Origin: Brumimicrobium sp033722555
Lineage (GTDB): Bacteria > Bacteroidota > Bacteroidia > Flavobacteriales_D > Crocinitomicaceae
Reading direction: 5' to 3'
DNA: 64,000 nucleotides
Assembly (NCBI GenBank): GCA_033722555.1
Contig: JAWVYS010000003.1
Span: 1-64,000 of the forward strand
Made by a program: the position numbers and the translations under genes. The stretch's first letter is position 1. Each line of letters opens with the position of its first letter. This document shows positions 27,977-37,881 of the stretch, piece by piece. The notes under the pieces were generated by a model that saw only the letters and a program-made list of their open reading frames with translations, searched no databases and was not told the origin of the DNA.

Positions 27977-28642
27977 ATGAGCAAATCAGGTTTATTCAGT
28001 TTGACCATAGGCAGGAAATTTGCCATGGCATTATCTGCACTTTTCTTAATGATATTCTTGGTGCAGCACCTTACCATTAATTTCACGGCAATTATCAGCC
28101 CTGAAAAATTCAATGAACTGTCACACTTCATGGGAACAAACTCTGTGGTTCAATTCATTGCACAACCGATATTGATTTTTGCTGTTGTTTTCCACTTTGT
28201 TATGGGAATTATCCTGGAAGTAAAAAACAGACAGGCTCGTCCGATTAAATATGTAAAAAATAACGGAGCAGCGAATTCATCGTGGATGTCTAGAAACATG
28301 ATACTTTCAGGATTAGTGATTCTTGCTTTCCTGGTTTTGCATTTTATAGATTTCTGGTTGCCTGAAATGAACTATAAGTACATTGAAATGCATCCTGAAG
28401 ATCCGAACAGGTATTATCACGAACTTTTAGATAAATTTGAGCATCCTGCCCGTGTTGCTGCTTACGTTGTTGCATTTATACTTCTTGCACTGCATTTGCT
28501 TCACGGATTCTGGTCGGCCTTTCAGTCTATCGGACAAAACAATAAATACATTGACGGATTGAAAAAATTCGGGGTGATTTACTCGATAGTCGTCCCATTA
28601 GGGTTTATTATTACGGCAATCGTTTTATACTTACAACATTAA
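27977..28642 (+). CDS. sdhC: Succinate dehydrogenase cytochrome b subunit (type B)
   Basis: Single membrane anchor of a type B succinate:menaquinone oxidoreductase. Five transmembrane helices over 221 residues with conserved His in predicted helices that would bind two b hemes (FLVQHLTINF, VFHFVMGIIL, LVLHFIDFWL, LLALHLLHGFWS). Start set at ATG 27977 (MSKSGLFSLTIGRKFAMALS); a TTG at 27941 lies inside the promoter box. It is 10 bases upstream of sdhA; no separate sdhD exists, as expected for this type. Confidence 0.95.
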   Translation: MSKSGLFSLTIGRKFAMALSALFLMIFLVQHLTINFTAIISPEKFNELSHFMGTNSVVQFIAQPILIFAVVFHFVMGIILEVKNRQARPIKYVKNNGAANSSWMSRNMILSGLVILAFLVLHFIDFWLPEMNYKYIEMHPEDPNRYYHELLDKFEHPARVAAYVVAFILLALHLLHGFWSAFQSIGQNNKYIDGLKKFGVIYSIVVPLGFIITAIVLYLQH

Positions 28643-28652
28643 TTTGAAGATT

Positions 28653-30656
28653 ATGGCAACTTTAGACGCGAAAATACCTGAAGGCCCGCTCAAGGATAAG
28701 TGGACCAACCATAAGAACAATATTAATCTGGTAAATCCGGCGAACAAGCGTAAAATTGACGTGATCGTGATAGGAACGGGCCTTGCCGGGGGATCGGCAG
28801 CCGCTTCCCTTGCAGAACTGGGTTATAACGTTAAGGCATTTTGTTTTCAGGATTCTCCACGCCGGGCGCACTCGATAGCTGCTCAGGGTGGAATCAATGC
28901 GGCAAAAAATTATCAAGGTGACGGGGATTCAATTTACCGCCTATTTTATGATACTGTAAAAGGAGGTGATTACAGGTCTCGTGAGTCCAACGTATACCGA
29001 CTTGCCGAAGTATCCGGAAATATCATTGATCAGTGTGTTGCTCAGGGTGTACCCTTTGCGCGTGAATACGGAGGACTGCTTGACAATCGATCTTTCGGTG
29101 GTGTACTTGTTTCAAGAACGTTTTATGCCAAAGGTCAGACAGGACAGCAGTTGTTGCTTGGTGCCTACGCTGCAATGAACCGTCAGATCAATCGTGGCAA
29201 GATACAAATGTACAACCGTCACGAAATGATGGACGTTGTGATCGTGGACGGAAAAGCAAGAGGGATTATCGCACGAAATCTTGTAACCGGTGAGATTGAA
29301 AGACACGGTGCACACGCTGTAGTTGTAGGTTCGGGTGGTTATGGAAATGTATTCTTTTTATCAACCAACGCAATGGGTAGTAACGCATCTGCGGCATGGA
29401 AGATGTATAAAAGAGGTGCATTCTTCGCAAATCCGTGTTTTACTCAAATCCATCCTACTTGTATTCCGGTCAAAGGTGATCTTCAGTCCAAACTGACTTT
29501 GATGTCTGAATCCCTAAGAAACGATGGCCGAATTTGGGTTCCTAAAAAGAAAGAAGATGCTGAAGCGATTCGAAACGGCAAATTGAAGCCTACTCAGATT
29601 AAAGAAGAAGACAGGGATTATTACCTGGAGAGAAGATATCCGGCATTTGGAAACCTTGTGCCTCGCGATGTTGCTTCAAGAGCAGCAAAAGAACGTTGTG
29701 ATGCCGGTTACGGTGTTGTAAAAAGCGGTGAGGCCGTTTACCTTGACTTTGCTTCTGCTTTCATTCGTTATGGTAAGGAAGCTGCTCATTCAAAAGGACT
29801 GGATGAAAATAACGAAGCCCTCGTTAAGAAATTAGGTCAGGAAATTGTTGCCAATAAATACGGTAACCTTTTCGAGATGTATGAAAAAATTGTGGACCAA
29901 AATCCTTACGAAACCCCAATGATGATCTATCCTGCGGTGCATTATACCATGGGGGGTATTTGGGTAGATTATAACCTGATGACTACTGTTCCGGGATTAT
30001 ATGCAATTGGAGAGGCTAACTTTTCAGACCACGGTGCAAACAGACTAGGAGCATCAGCCCTGATGCAAGGTTTGGCAGACGGATATTTTGTTCTTCCTTA
30101 TACAATAGGAGACTATCTGGCTGACGATATAAAAACCGGAAAAATCCCAACCGATACCAAAGAATTCGATGAGGCAGAAAAAGAAGTGAAGGAACGCCTC
30201 GATTATTTTATCAATAATAAAGGAACACATTCTGTTGACTATTTCCATAAAAAGCTCGGAAAAATTATGTGGAATAAGTGCGGAATGTCCAGAAATGAAG
30301 AAGGGTTAAAATCTGCCATCGAAGAGATCAGGGCTTTAAGAGATGAATTCTGGAAAGACGTAAAAGTTCCCGGAACTGCAAACGAATTGAATGAAGAATT
30401 AGCTAAAGCCGGTCGTGTGGCTGACTTCCTTGAATTGGGTGAATTATTCGCAATGGATGCCCTTCACAGAAATGAATCCTGTGGTGGACACTATCGTGAA
30501 GAATCACAAACCGAAGATGGTGAAGCCAAAAGAGATGACGATAACTTTAAGTACGTCGCAGCATGGGAGTACCTTGGTTCTCCGGGCGAAGCCAAATTAC
30601 ACAAGGAAGATCTCGTGTTCCAGAACATCGAATTAAAAACAAGAAGTTATAAATAA
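28653..30656 (+). CDS. sdhA: Succinate dehydrogenase/fumarate reductase flavoprotein subunit
   Basis: Catalytic subunit that oxidises succinate to fumarate with covalently bound FAD. N-terminal dinucleotide fold VIVIGTGLAGGSAAASLAEL, the FAD-linking His in RRAHSIAAQGGINAAKNY, active-site region TQIHPTCIPV and the C-terminal FAD motif YAIGEANFSDHGANRLGASAL, then LDGYF-type helices and HRNESCGGHYREE. 667 residues. I take ATG 28653 over TTG 28644. Located 10 bases after sdhC and 61 before sdhB. Confidence 0.97.
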   Translation: MATLDAKIPEGPLKDKWTNHKNNINLVNPANKRKIDVIVIGTGLAGGSAAASLAELGYNVKAFCFQDSPRRAHSIAAQGGINAAKNYQGDGDSIYRLFYDTVKGGDYRSRESNVYRLAEVSGNIIDQCVAQGVPFAREYGGLLDNRSFGGVLVSRTFYAKGQTGQQLLLGAYAAMNRQINRGKIQMYNRHEMMDVVIVDGKARGIIARNLVTGEIERHGAHAVVVGSGGYGNVFFLSTNAMGSNASAAWKMYKRGAFFANPCFTQIHPTCIPVKGDLQSKLTLMSESLRNDGRIWVPKKKEDAEAIRNGKLKPTQIKEEDRDYYLERRYPAFGNLVPRDVASRAAKERCDAGYGVVKSGEAVYLDFASAFIRYGKEAAHSKGLDENNEALVKKLGQEIVANKYGNLFEMYEKIVDQNPYETPMMIYPAVHYTMGGIWVDYNLMTTVPGLYAIGEANFSDHGANRLGASALMQGLADGYFVLPYTIGDYLADDIKTGKIPTDTKEFDEAEKEVKERLDYFINNKGTHSVDYFHKKLGKIMWNKCGMSRNEEGLKSAIEEIRALRDEFWKDVKVPGTANELNEELAKAGRVADFLELGELFAMDALHRNESCGGHYREESQTEDGEAKRDDDNFKYVAAWEYLGSPGEAKLHKEDLVFQNIELKTRSYK

Positions 30657-30717
30657 TATAGACGATATACGATTCAGCCTTCTTGGGCGAAAATCTGAAT
30701 AACCAAAACTGAGACAG

Positions 30718-31470
30718 ATGAATTTGAAACTTAAAATATGGAGACAGAGGAATTCTGATGAAAAAGGGAAAATAGTTGATTATAACATCAGCGATATTTC
30801 TCCTGACATGTCTTTTCTCGAAATGCTTGATGTACTGAACAATGAGCTGATTGAAAAGGGTGAAATCCCTGTTGCTTTCGATCACGATTGCCGCGAAGGA
30901 ATCTGTGGATCTTGTTCTCTTTTCATAAATGGACGTGCACATGGACCAGATCGCGCTATTGCCACATGCCAGCTTCACATGCGTAAATTCAAAGACGGAG
31001 ACACAATTTACATCGAACCGTTCAGAGCGAAAGCATTTCCTGTAATCAAGGATCTTGTAGTAGACCGAAGTTCATTCGATCGCATTCAGCATGCCGGGGG
31101 ATATATCTCGGTGAATACTTCGGGAAATACACAGGACGCTAATAACATTCCGGTTCAAAAAGAGCACGCCGATACAGCTTTTGACTCAGCTACTTGTATA
31201 GGATGTGGTGCCTGTGTAGCAGCTTGTAAGAACAGTTCTGCTCGCTTATTCGTTTCCGCGAAAATATCGCAATTTGCTCTTTTACCCCAAGGGCAGGTTG
31301 AAGCAAAACAACGCGTGATCGAAATGACAAAACAAATGGACAAGGAAGGCTTCGGTAACTGCTCGAATACAGGCGCTTGTGAAGTTGAATGTCCTAAAGA
31401 AATCTCTCTTGAAAACATAGCGCGTCAGATTCGTGAATACGCCAAAGCGACTACAGCGACTAAAAAATAA
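30718..31470 (+). CDS. sdhB: Succinate dehydrogenase iron-sulfur subunit
   Basis: Passes electrons from the flavin to the membrane quinone. It carries the [2Fe-2S] ligands (DCREGICGSCSLFINGR and the distal ATCQLHM Cys), the [4Fe-4S] motif CIGCGACVAACKN and the [3Fe-4S]/[4Fe-4S] region CSNTGACEVECPKEI. 250 residues, usual for type B enzymes. Last gene of the operon; a strong terminator follows at 31497. Confidence 0.97.
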   Translation: MNLKLKIWRQRNSDEKGKIVDYNISDISPDMSFLEMLDVLNNELIEKGEIPVAFDHDCREGICGSCSLFINGRAHGPDRAIATCQLHMRKFKDGDTIYIEPFRAKAFPVIKDLVVDRSSFDRIQHAGGYISVNTSGNTQDANNIPVQKEHADTAFDSATCIGCGACVAACKNSSARLFVSAKISQFALLPQGQVEAKQRVIEMTKQMDKEGFGNCSNTGACEVECPKEISLENIARQIREYAKATTATKK

Positions 31471-31496
31471 TAGCTTACAACTTTAGTTTAAAAATG

Positions 31497-31530
31497 AACG
31501 ATGACCTTTTCAAGGGTTGTCGTTTTTTTT
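31497..31530 (+). terminator. Intrinsic terminator of the sdhCAB operon
   Basis: 10-bp stem (31497-31506 with 31515-31524, two G-T wobbles) with an 8-base loop and a T run, 26 bases after the sdhB stop. It insulates sdh from the riboswitch-controlled gene downstream. Confidence 0.85.
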
Positions 31531-31564
31531 ATTTCACTTTTTCATGCGGTTTCAATAATCTGCT

Positions 31565-31572
31565 TACATTTG
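31565..31572 (+). promoter_or_regulatory. Probable -7 promoter element upstream of the TPP riboswitch
   Basis: TACATTTG matches TAnnTTTG and ends 8 bases before the start of the riboswitch core, as expected if transcription starts just ahead of it. Confidence 0.48.
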
Positions 31573-31577
31573 TGCCG

Positions 31578-31664
31578 TCTCTAAGGGGTGTCATCAAAAC
31601 AATTGATGACTGAGATTATACCCATTGAACCGGATCAGGTTAGGACCTGCGGCGGGAAGATGAC
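31578..31664 (+). promoter_or_regulatory. TPP (thiamin pyrophosphate) riboswitch, THI element
   Basis: The conserved core is present in order: GGGGTG (31585-31590), a P3 hairpin (GTCATC/GATGAC), CTGAGA, ACCC, then TGAACCGGATCAGG, TTAGGACCTGCG and GGGAAG. These match the pyrimidine- and pyrophosphate-sensing helices of TPP aptamers. The P4/P5 arm pairs CAGGT with ACCTG. The aptamer is followed by ~65 bases before the receptor start codon; no intrinsic terminator is visible there, so control may be at translation. This ties the downstream receptor to thiamin supply: high TPP should reduce its expression. Confidence 0.93.
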
Positions 31665-31729
31665 TTAAATAAATAGTGTTAATTCTAATTAATTTTTAAT
31701 TCCAAGAATTAGCCCCTTATTCTTGTTAA

Positions 31730-34213
31730 ATGTTTAAAAACATGAAAACAAGAAATGTTGTAAAAAGCCTGGCAGCGGCCTTATTGCTGTCTTCAAGCGC
31801 AGTTGCGCAATTCCAGATTTCAGGTACTGTAAAAGGCGATGAGGGTGAACCTTTGACGGGAGCCGTTGTGCTCATTAAAGGTCAGCAACGAGGCACAACC
31901 ACCGACAAATACGGAAAGTACTCCATCACAAACCTGCAAAGCGGAAAGTATGACCTTAAAGTACGTTACTTCGGATACAAAGAAGAGGAAAAAACCGTGG
32001 TTATTACGGATCAAAACGTTCAGGTGGATTTTCAGTTGAAGTCCACTATTTTCATGCAGGAAGGGATAGAGGTTCAGGCGATACGCGCCGATCAAAAGAC
32101 CCCGACCACCTTTACAAATATTGACGAGGAAGAGATCGAACGAAAAAATTACGGTCAGGATCTACCATTTTTACTTCAGTCTACTCCCTCAACGGTGGTA
32201 ACCTCCGATGCAGGTGCAGGTGTAGGTTATACGGGGGTTCGAATACGAGGCGTGGATCCTACCCGGACAAACGTGACCGTGAACGGAATCCCTTTGAATG
32301 ATCCGGAATCCCAGGGTGTATTTTGGGTAAATATGCCTGACTTTGCTTCTTCTGTTGAAAGCATGCAGGTGCAAAGAGGTGTTGGTACTTCATCCAACGG
32401 TTCAGGAGCATTCGGTGCAAGTATAAACATCAGCACCCATCAGCAAAATGAAAAGGCGTATGCCGAAATCGATAATTCAGGAGGATCTTTCAATACCTTA
32501 AGAAATTCGGTGCGCGCAGGAACGGGATTACTTAACAACAAGTTTACATTGGATACACGATTGTCGCGCGTAGTTTCAGACGGATACATTGACAGAGCCT
32601 CTTCTGATTTGAAATCTTTTTATGTCTCAGGAGCATACCACGGCGAAAAATCTACGTTGCGTATAAATATTTTCAGCGGAAAAGAAAGAACCTATCAGGC
32701 CTGGTACGGAACCCCCGAGAGTCGAATTGAAGGTGATGTTGATGAAATGCTCGCGTATGCCATGCGAAACGGCCTGAGTCAGGAGGAAACCGAAAACTTA
32801 CTCAACTCAGGAAGAACCTATAACTTTTACACCTATGAGAATGAGGTTGACAACTATCAGCAAGATCACTATCAGCTGCATTTTGCTCACCAATTCAGCA
32901 ATAAACTCAACATGAACCTTGCTACACATTATACTTACGGCAGGGGGTATTATGAGCAATTTCGTGAAAATGATCGGTTCTCAACCTACGGATATGATCC
33001 GTTGGTGGTGGAAGGAGATACCTTAACAAGGATGGATCTCATACGAAGAAGATGGTTGGATAATCATTTTTATGGTGGTGTCTATAACCTGATCTATAAA
33101 TCCGGGAAAGGTTTAGAATTAACGCTCGGCGGGGCTGTGAACAAATACGACGGCGATCATTTTGGCGAAGTGATATGGGCTGAATTTATGCCGGATAATG
33201 AAATGGGAGACAGGTATTATGATAACAGCTCTGTAAAAATTGATGCCAGCAATTATCTCAAAGGAACCTATCAATTAAACAAATTCACTTTTTTTGGTGA
33301 TATCCAAATGCGATACATTGATTATACCTTCCTGGGTGTAGATGAAGTTGATAACCAAATAGTAGACCTTGAACAAAATGTAAAATACAATTTTGTTAAC
33401 CCTAAAGCGGGTCTGACGTACCGAATAAATTCTAAACAGTCGGTATATGCTTCTTATGCCGTTGCCAACAGAGAGCCTGTTCGAAGGGACTTTAGAGAAA
33501 GTACACCGGCCAACAGGCCAAAGCATGAAACACTCTATAACCTTGAGGCAGGATACCGTTATGAAGGAAAAAAAGGATTTGTGAATGCAAATGTTTATCA
33601 CATGGATTATCAGAATCAACTCGTACTGACCGGGGAGATCAATGATGTAGGGGGTTATACCCGAACAAATGTAGAAAACAGTTATCGAATGGGTGTAGAA
33701 TTTGAAGGAGGATACCAAATTCTGAAGAATCTCGGATTAACAGGTAACTTAGCTTTGAGTCAAAATAAAATTGAAAATTTCACCGAATATGTTGATGCCT
33801 ACGACGCGTCATTCAACTACATCGGTCAGGAGGCCATCAATCATGGGACAACAGATCTGGCCTTCTCACCTTCAGTTATTGGTGGGGTCAATATCAATTA
33901 CGAACCTATTAAGGATTTGCAAATTTCATTGCTCAACAAATACGTGGGAAAACAATACCTGGATAATACATCGAATGAATCAAGAGCACTTGATCCTTAT
34001 TATATTGCTCACCTGAATATTTCTTATACTATCCGTGACATTCTTTTCAAGGAAATAGTTATCGGTTTAAGAGCAAACAATATTTTCGATGAAATGTATG
34101 AAAACAACGGATATACATTCAGTTACCTTGTTGCAGGGGAAAGAACCCAGGAAAATTTCTATTATCCTCAGGCAGGCAGACATTACTGGATAAGACTACT
34201 TCTGAAATTATAA
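31730..34213 (+). CDS. TonB-dependent outer-membrane receptor, probably for thiamin
   Basis: 827 residues. Signal peptide to about residue 26 (SLAAALLLSSSAVAQ), a carboxypeptidase regulatory-like beta-sandwich (FQISGTVKGDEGEPLTGAVVLIKGQQ, about 28-110), a plug domain (DLPFLLQSTPSTVVTSDAGAG..., VGYTGVRIRGVDPTRTNVTVNG) and a 22-strand-type barrel ending in a terminal Leu-Lys-Leu strand. The TPP riboswitch immediately upstream points to thiamin or a thiamin precursor as the cargo (inference; riboswitch-controlled TonB receptors for thiamin are described in Bacteroidota). A second in-frame Met at 31742 is an alternative start. Confidence 0.9.
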   Translation: MFKNMKTRNVVKSLAAALLLSSSAVAQFQISGTVKGDEGEPLTGAVVLIKGQQRGTTTDKYGKYSITNLQSGKYDLKVRYFGYKEEEKTVVITDQNVQVDFQLKSTIFMQEGIEVQAIRADQKTPTTFTNIDEEEIERKNYGQDLPFLLQSTPSTVVTSDAGAGVGYTGVRIRGVDPTRTNVTVNGIPLNDPESQGVFWVNMPDFASSVESMQVQRGVGTSSNGSGAFGASINISTHQQNEKAYAEIDNSGGSFNTLRNSVRAGTGLLNNKFTLDTRLSRVVSDGYIDRASSDLKSFYVSGAYHGEKSTLRINIFSGKERTYQAWYGTPESRIEGDVDEMLAYAMRNGLSQEETENLLNSGRTYNFYTYENEVDNYQQDHYQLHFAHQFSNKLNMNLATHYTYGRGYYEQFRENDRFSTYGYDPLVVEGDTLTRMDLIRRRWLDNHFYGGVYNLIYKSGKGLELTLGGAVNKYDGDHFGEVIWAEFMPDNEMGDRYYDNSSVKIDASNYLKGTYQLNKFTFFGDIQMRYIDYTFLGVDEVDNQIVDLEQNVKYNFVNPKAGLTYRINSKQSVYASYAVANREPVRRDFRESTPANRPKHETLYNLEAGYRYEGKKGFVNANVYHMDYQNQLVLTGEINDVGGYTRTNVENSYRMGVEFEGGYQILKNLGLTGNLALSQNKIENFTEYVDAYDASFNYIGQEAINHGTTDLAFSPSVIGGVNINYEPIKDLQISLLNKYVGKQYLDNTSNESRALDPYYIAHLNISYTIRDILFKEIVIGLRANNIFDEMYENNGYTFSYLVAGERTQENFYYPQAGRHYWIRLLLKL

Positions 34214-34230
34214 ATGATCCTAAGATCAGA

Positions 34231-34264
34231 AAACTCCAACCGTGCTTCGGTTGGAGTTTTTTAT
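34231..34264 (+). terminator. Intrinsic terminator downstream of the TonB-dependent receptor
   Basis: Perfect 12-bp stem (34231-34242 with 34248-34259), 5-base loop and a following T run. Confidence 0.88.
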
Positions 34265-34329
34265 TTAACATTCATGGATATTTAACAGCTCTTGGCAGGA
34301 ATACCCACGGAAATCTACAATCTAAGTCC

Positions 34330-34337
34330 TATCTTTG
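34330..34337 (+). promoter_or_regulatory. Probable -7 promoter element for mfd
   Basis: TATCTTTG followed by C matches TAnnTTTG, 28 bases before the mfd start codon. Confidence 0.45.
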
Positions 34338-34365
34338 CAAAAGTAAATTCGCATTTGCCGTTTGA

Positions 34366-37300
34366 ATGAAAATTAAAGAAGTAAGAGAATTATTTAAAAG
34401 CTTAAGAGGAGTTTCAGATACCGTTGATAAACTTCAGTATGATAAAGCCCGTGTTCAGTGGAAAGGAATTGTAGGTTCGGGGCGGTCTTTAATCTCTGCG
34501 GCCGTATGTGAGCAGGTTCCTAATCATCATTTGTTTATTTTACAGGACAAAGAAGACGCTGCGTATTTCCTTAATGACCTGCAGGGTTTGTACCCGGAGG
34601 ATAACAGAATCGTATTTTATCCCGCTTCATATAAAACCCCCTATCAGATTGAGGAAACAGACAATGCCAATGTGGTGAGCAGGGCTGAAACTTTAGATAA
34701 AATTGCTAAATCTGCAAACACATGGATCGTCACTTATCCGGAGGCTCTTTTCGAACTGGTTCCCACCAAACAGCGTCTTCAGTCTCAAACTTTTAAAGTA
34801 GAACAGGGTAAGGAATACAGCATAGATTTTTTAACTGAACTTTTGCTTGAATACAAATTCAACATAGTCGATTTTGTTTATGAACCCGGTCAGTTTGCCG
34901 TTCGTGGTGGGATTATGGATGTCTTTTCTTATTCGAGTGATGAACCTTTTAGACTGGAGTTTTTTGGGGATGAAGTGGATTCAATACGGACTTTTGACCC
35001 GATCACACAGTTGTCTGTTCGAAAACATGAATTTTTCCACATTGTACCGAATGTTCAACATTCTTTGAAGAAAGAAGAAAACGGCTCTTTTCTGAAATTT
35101 CTGGGAGTTCAATCAACCTTATGGGTAAGTTCACTGAAAGAAATTGAATCTCAACTTGACAAAGAATACAACAAAGCAGTAAAAATTTATGAGGCCTTGC
35201 CTGAAAGTGCAGTGTCAAGGAGTCTTCCATCGGATCTTTTTTTACATCCTTCGGACTGGAAACGTCAGCTTGAACATTTTTCAAGGGTGGAATTCGGACA
35301 GGATCTTTCCACTGTGGAGGCCGAGACAATGCAGTTTAATTTGCTTCCGCAACCCGCTTTCAATAAGAACTTTGAATTGTTAACTGCCAATCTCAGGGAA
35401 AGAAAGAAAAATAACTTTTTAAATCTGATCTTTTCCAATCAGCCAAAACAAATTGAACGCTTGCACGATATTTTTAAGGATATCGGTGCTGATGTGGAAT
35501 TTACATCTATCAACGCGGCTCTTCAGGAAGGGTTTATCTCAAAAGATCTCAACCTGGTATGTTATACAGATCACCAAATATTCGAAAGATACCATCGCTT
35601 CAGGTTAAAGGAGGGATTCCGACAGGCCAAGCAGGCTTTAACTTTAAAAGAAATCTATAACCTTCAAAAAGGAGATTACGTTACCCATATCGATCACGGT
35701 GTTGGTCAATTTAGTGGTTTGCAGACCATTGATGTTAACGGAAAACCACAAGAGGCGATCCGACTGATTTATAAGGATAACGATGTGCTGTACGTATCCA
35801 TTCACTCTCTTCATCGCATTTCTAAATTCACTGGAAAAGAAGGTACGGCACCTACCATGAACAAGCTGGGAACTCAAACCTGGACGAAACTTAAAAATAA
35901 GACCAAGAAAAAAATCAAGGAGATTGCATTTGATCTTATTCAGTTATATGCCAAAAGAAAGAGTCAGCCGGGATATGCTTTTACTCCCGATACTTATCTG
36001 CAAAACGAACTTGAGGCTTCTTTCATCTACGAAGACACCCCCGATCAGATAAAAGCAACAGAAGCTGTAAAAGAAGACATGGAGAAAGATACTCCTATGG
36101 ACAGGCTGATATGCGGGGATGTAGGTTTCGGTAAAACCGAGATTGCCATTCGGGCTGCATTCAAAGCGGCAACAGATGGTAAACAGGTGGCTATACTAGT
36201 ACCCACGACGATATTGTCTCTGCAGCATTACAGAACCTTTCGCGACAGACTAAAAGATTTTCCTGTTCGGGTTGATTACATTAATCGCTTTAAATCTTCT
36301 CAAAAAGTTACCGAAACTCTCAAAGATCTTGAAAACGGTAAAATCGATATTCTCGTAGGAACACATAAAATTGTTGGAAAGAACGTAAAGTTTAAAGATC
36401 TCGGCCTGATAATTATCGATGAGGAACAGAAATTTGGTGTTTCCGTAAAAGACAAACTCAAAACGCTCAAAGCTACAGTTGACACATTGACTCTAACTGC
36501 AACGCCAATTCCTAGAACGCTTCAGTTTTCTTTGATGGGCGCAAGAGACCTTAGCATCATCAATACTCCTCCTCCGAACAGGCAGCCGGTGCTTACAGAG
36601 GTTATCGAATTCAATGAGGAAATAATTCGCGATGCGATTTCCTACGAGGTCAGTCGGGGAGGCCAAGTATATTTTGTACACAACAGATTGGAAAACATTC
36701 AGGAGGTAGCAGGCATGATACAACGCCTGTGTCCCGGAATTCGAGTAGCAGTAGGTCATGGCCAAATGGACGGAAAAAAATTGGAAAAGATAATGATGGA
36801 TTTCATTGAACACGAATCCGATGTACTCCTTGCAACCACAATTATCGAATCGGGCATTGATATTTCCAATGCGAATACGATTATAATCAACAATGCAAAT
36901 AATTTCGGACTCAGTGATCTCCATCAGTTGCGTGGTCGGGTTGGCCGATCAACCAAGAAGGGATTTTGCTACCTCATCGCTCCGAGGTATAACATGCTTA
37001 CCTCTGAAGCTAAGAAGAGACTTAATGCGTTGGTGCAGTTCTCTGATCTCGGTGCTGGATTTAATATCGCAATGAAAGATCTAGATATTCGGGGAGCAGG
37101 TAACTTATTGGGTGGAGAACAAAGTGGCTTTATTGCTGATATAGGTTTTGAAATGTATCAAAAAATACTGAATGAGGCCATTCAGGAGTTGCGTGAATCC
37201 GAATTTAAAGAGGTATTTGACAACCGAACTACGGATAAATTTCAACAGTATGTTCAAGACTGCATTCTTGAGACTGATATGGAGATCCGGATTCCCGATG

Positions 37301-37716
37301 ATTATGTAAACAACGTTTCAGAAAGACTTGCATTATATCAAGATCTGGACAATCTGGAAAGTCCGGAGCAACTGAAAACATTTGCCGCACATCTGAGAGA
37401 TCGCTTTGGTCCCATTCCTGCCGTTGTGGAAGAGCTTATGCAATCAATGGAGTTGAGATGGAAAGCACAAGAGATCGGTTTTACCAAGCTCGTCATTAAG
37501 TCGGGGAAAATGATCGGTTATTTCATCTCTAATCCTGAACACTCTTATTTTCAAAGCCCTATATTCACTCAGGTTTTGGATTATATTCAAACGAATCCTA
37601 AAAATGTTCATATGAACGAAAAAAACAATAAACTTCGGTTGATATTCTCCAATGTTAAAAATATTCAGGGTGCTTTAAATTTTCTTAACAATGTTTTAAT
37701 TCCCGTCAATGTATAA
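34366..37716 (+). CDS. mfd: Transcription-repair coupling factor Mfd
   Basis: ATP-driven translocase that removes RNA polymerase stalled at DNA damage and recruits UvrA. Order over 1116 residues: N-terminal UvrB-homology domains (to about 430), a CarD-like RNA-polymerase interaction domain (about 440-500, LQKGDYVTHIDHGVGQFSGL), SF2 helicase domains with Walker A GDVGFGKTEIAIRAAF, DEEQKFGV, TATPIPRTLQFSLMGARDLS and LHQLRGRVGRS, and the C-terminal TRCF domain (about 960 on) containing AIQELRESE-type helices. Length is typical. Monocistronic by position. Confidence 0.97.
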   Translation: MKIKEVRELFKSLRGVSDTVDKLQYDKARVQWKGIVGSGRSLISAAVCEQVPNHHLFILQDKEDAAYFLNDLQGLYPEDNRIVFYPASYKTPYQIEETDNANVVSRAETLDKIAKSANTWIVTYPEALFELVPTKQRLQSQTFKVEQGKEYSIDFLTELLLEYKFNIVDFVYEPGQFAVRGGIMDVFSYSSDEPFRLEFFGDEVDSIRTFDPITQLSVRKHEFFHIVPNVQHSLKKEENGSFLKFLGVQSTLWVSSLKEIESQLDKEYNKAVKIYEALPESAVSRSLPSDLFLHPSDWKRQLEHFSRVEFGQDLSTVEAETMQFNLLPQPAFNKNFELLTANLRERKKNNFLNLIFSNQPKQIERLHDIFKDIGADVEFTSINAALQEGFISKDLNLVCYTDHQIFERYHRFRLKEGFRQAKQALTLKEIYNLQKGDYVTHIDHGVGQFSGLQTIDVNGKPQEAIRLIYKDNDVLYVSIHSLHRISKFTGKEGTAPTMNKLGTQTWTKLKNKTKKKIKEIAFDLIQLYAKRKSQPGYAFTPDTYLQNELEASFIYEDTPDQIKATEAVKEDMEKDTPMDRLICGDVGFGKTEIAIRAAFKAATDGKQVAILVPTTILSLQHYRTFRDRLKDFPVRVDYINRFKSSQKVTETLKDLENGKIDILVGTHKIVGKNVKFKDLGLIIIDEEQKFGVSVKDKLKTLKATVDTLTLTATPIPRTLQFSLMGARDLSIINTPPPNRQPVLTEVIEFNEEIIRDAISYEVSRGGQVYFVHNRLENIQEVAGMIQRLCPGIRVAVGHGQMDGKKLEKIMMDFIEHESDVLLATTIIESGIDISNANTIIINNANNFGLSDLHQLRGRVGRSTKKGFCYLIAPRYNMLTSEAKKRLNALVQFSDLGAGFNIAMKDLDIRGAGNLLGGEQSGFIADIGFEMYQKILNEAIQELRESEFKEVFDNRTTDKFQQYVQDCILETDMEIRIPDDYVNNVSERLALYQDLDNLESPEQLKTFAAHLRDRFGPIPAVVEELMQSMELRWKAQEIGFTKLVIKSGKMIGYFISNPEHSYFQSPIFTQVLDYIQTNPKNVHMNEKNNKLRLIFSNVKNIQGALNFLNNVLIPVNV

Positions 37717-37881
37717 CTAATTATGTGTTATTGTGTAATTTTAGTTAAATTTACGTATTACAGCAAGAAATAAAAGCAACTAAAACGTTGTTTATACGTT
37801 TAAACTTATACTTACAAACCTTTGATATTTGATAATACTCATTGAATCATTTAAACATTTCAGATATCTCGATAAAAATTT

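Noticed and set aside
30547..30978. 143-codon minus-strand frame across sdhA/sdhB
   Set aside because: Covers the junction of two clear genes in antisense, with no family resemblance.
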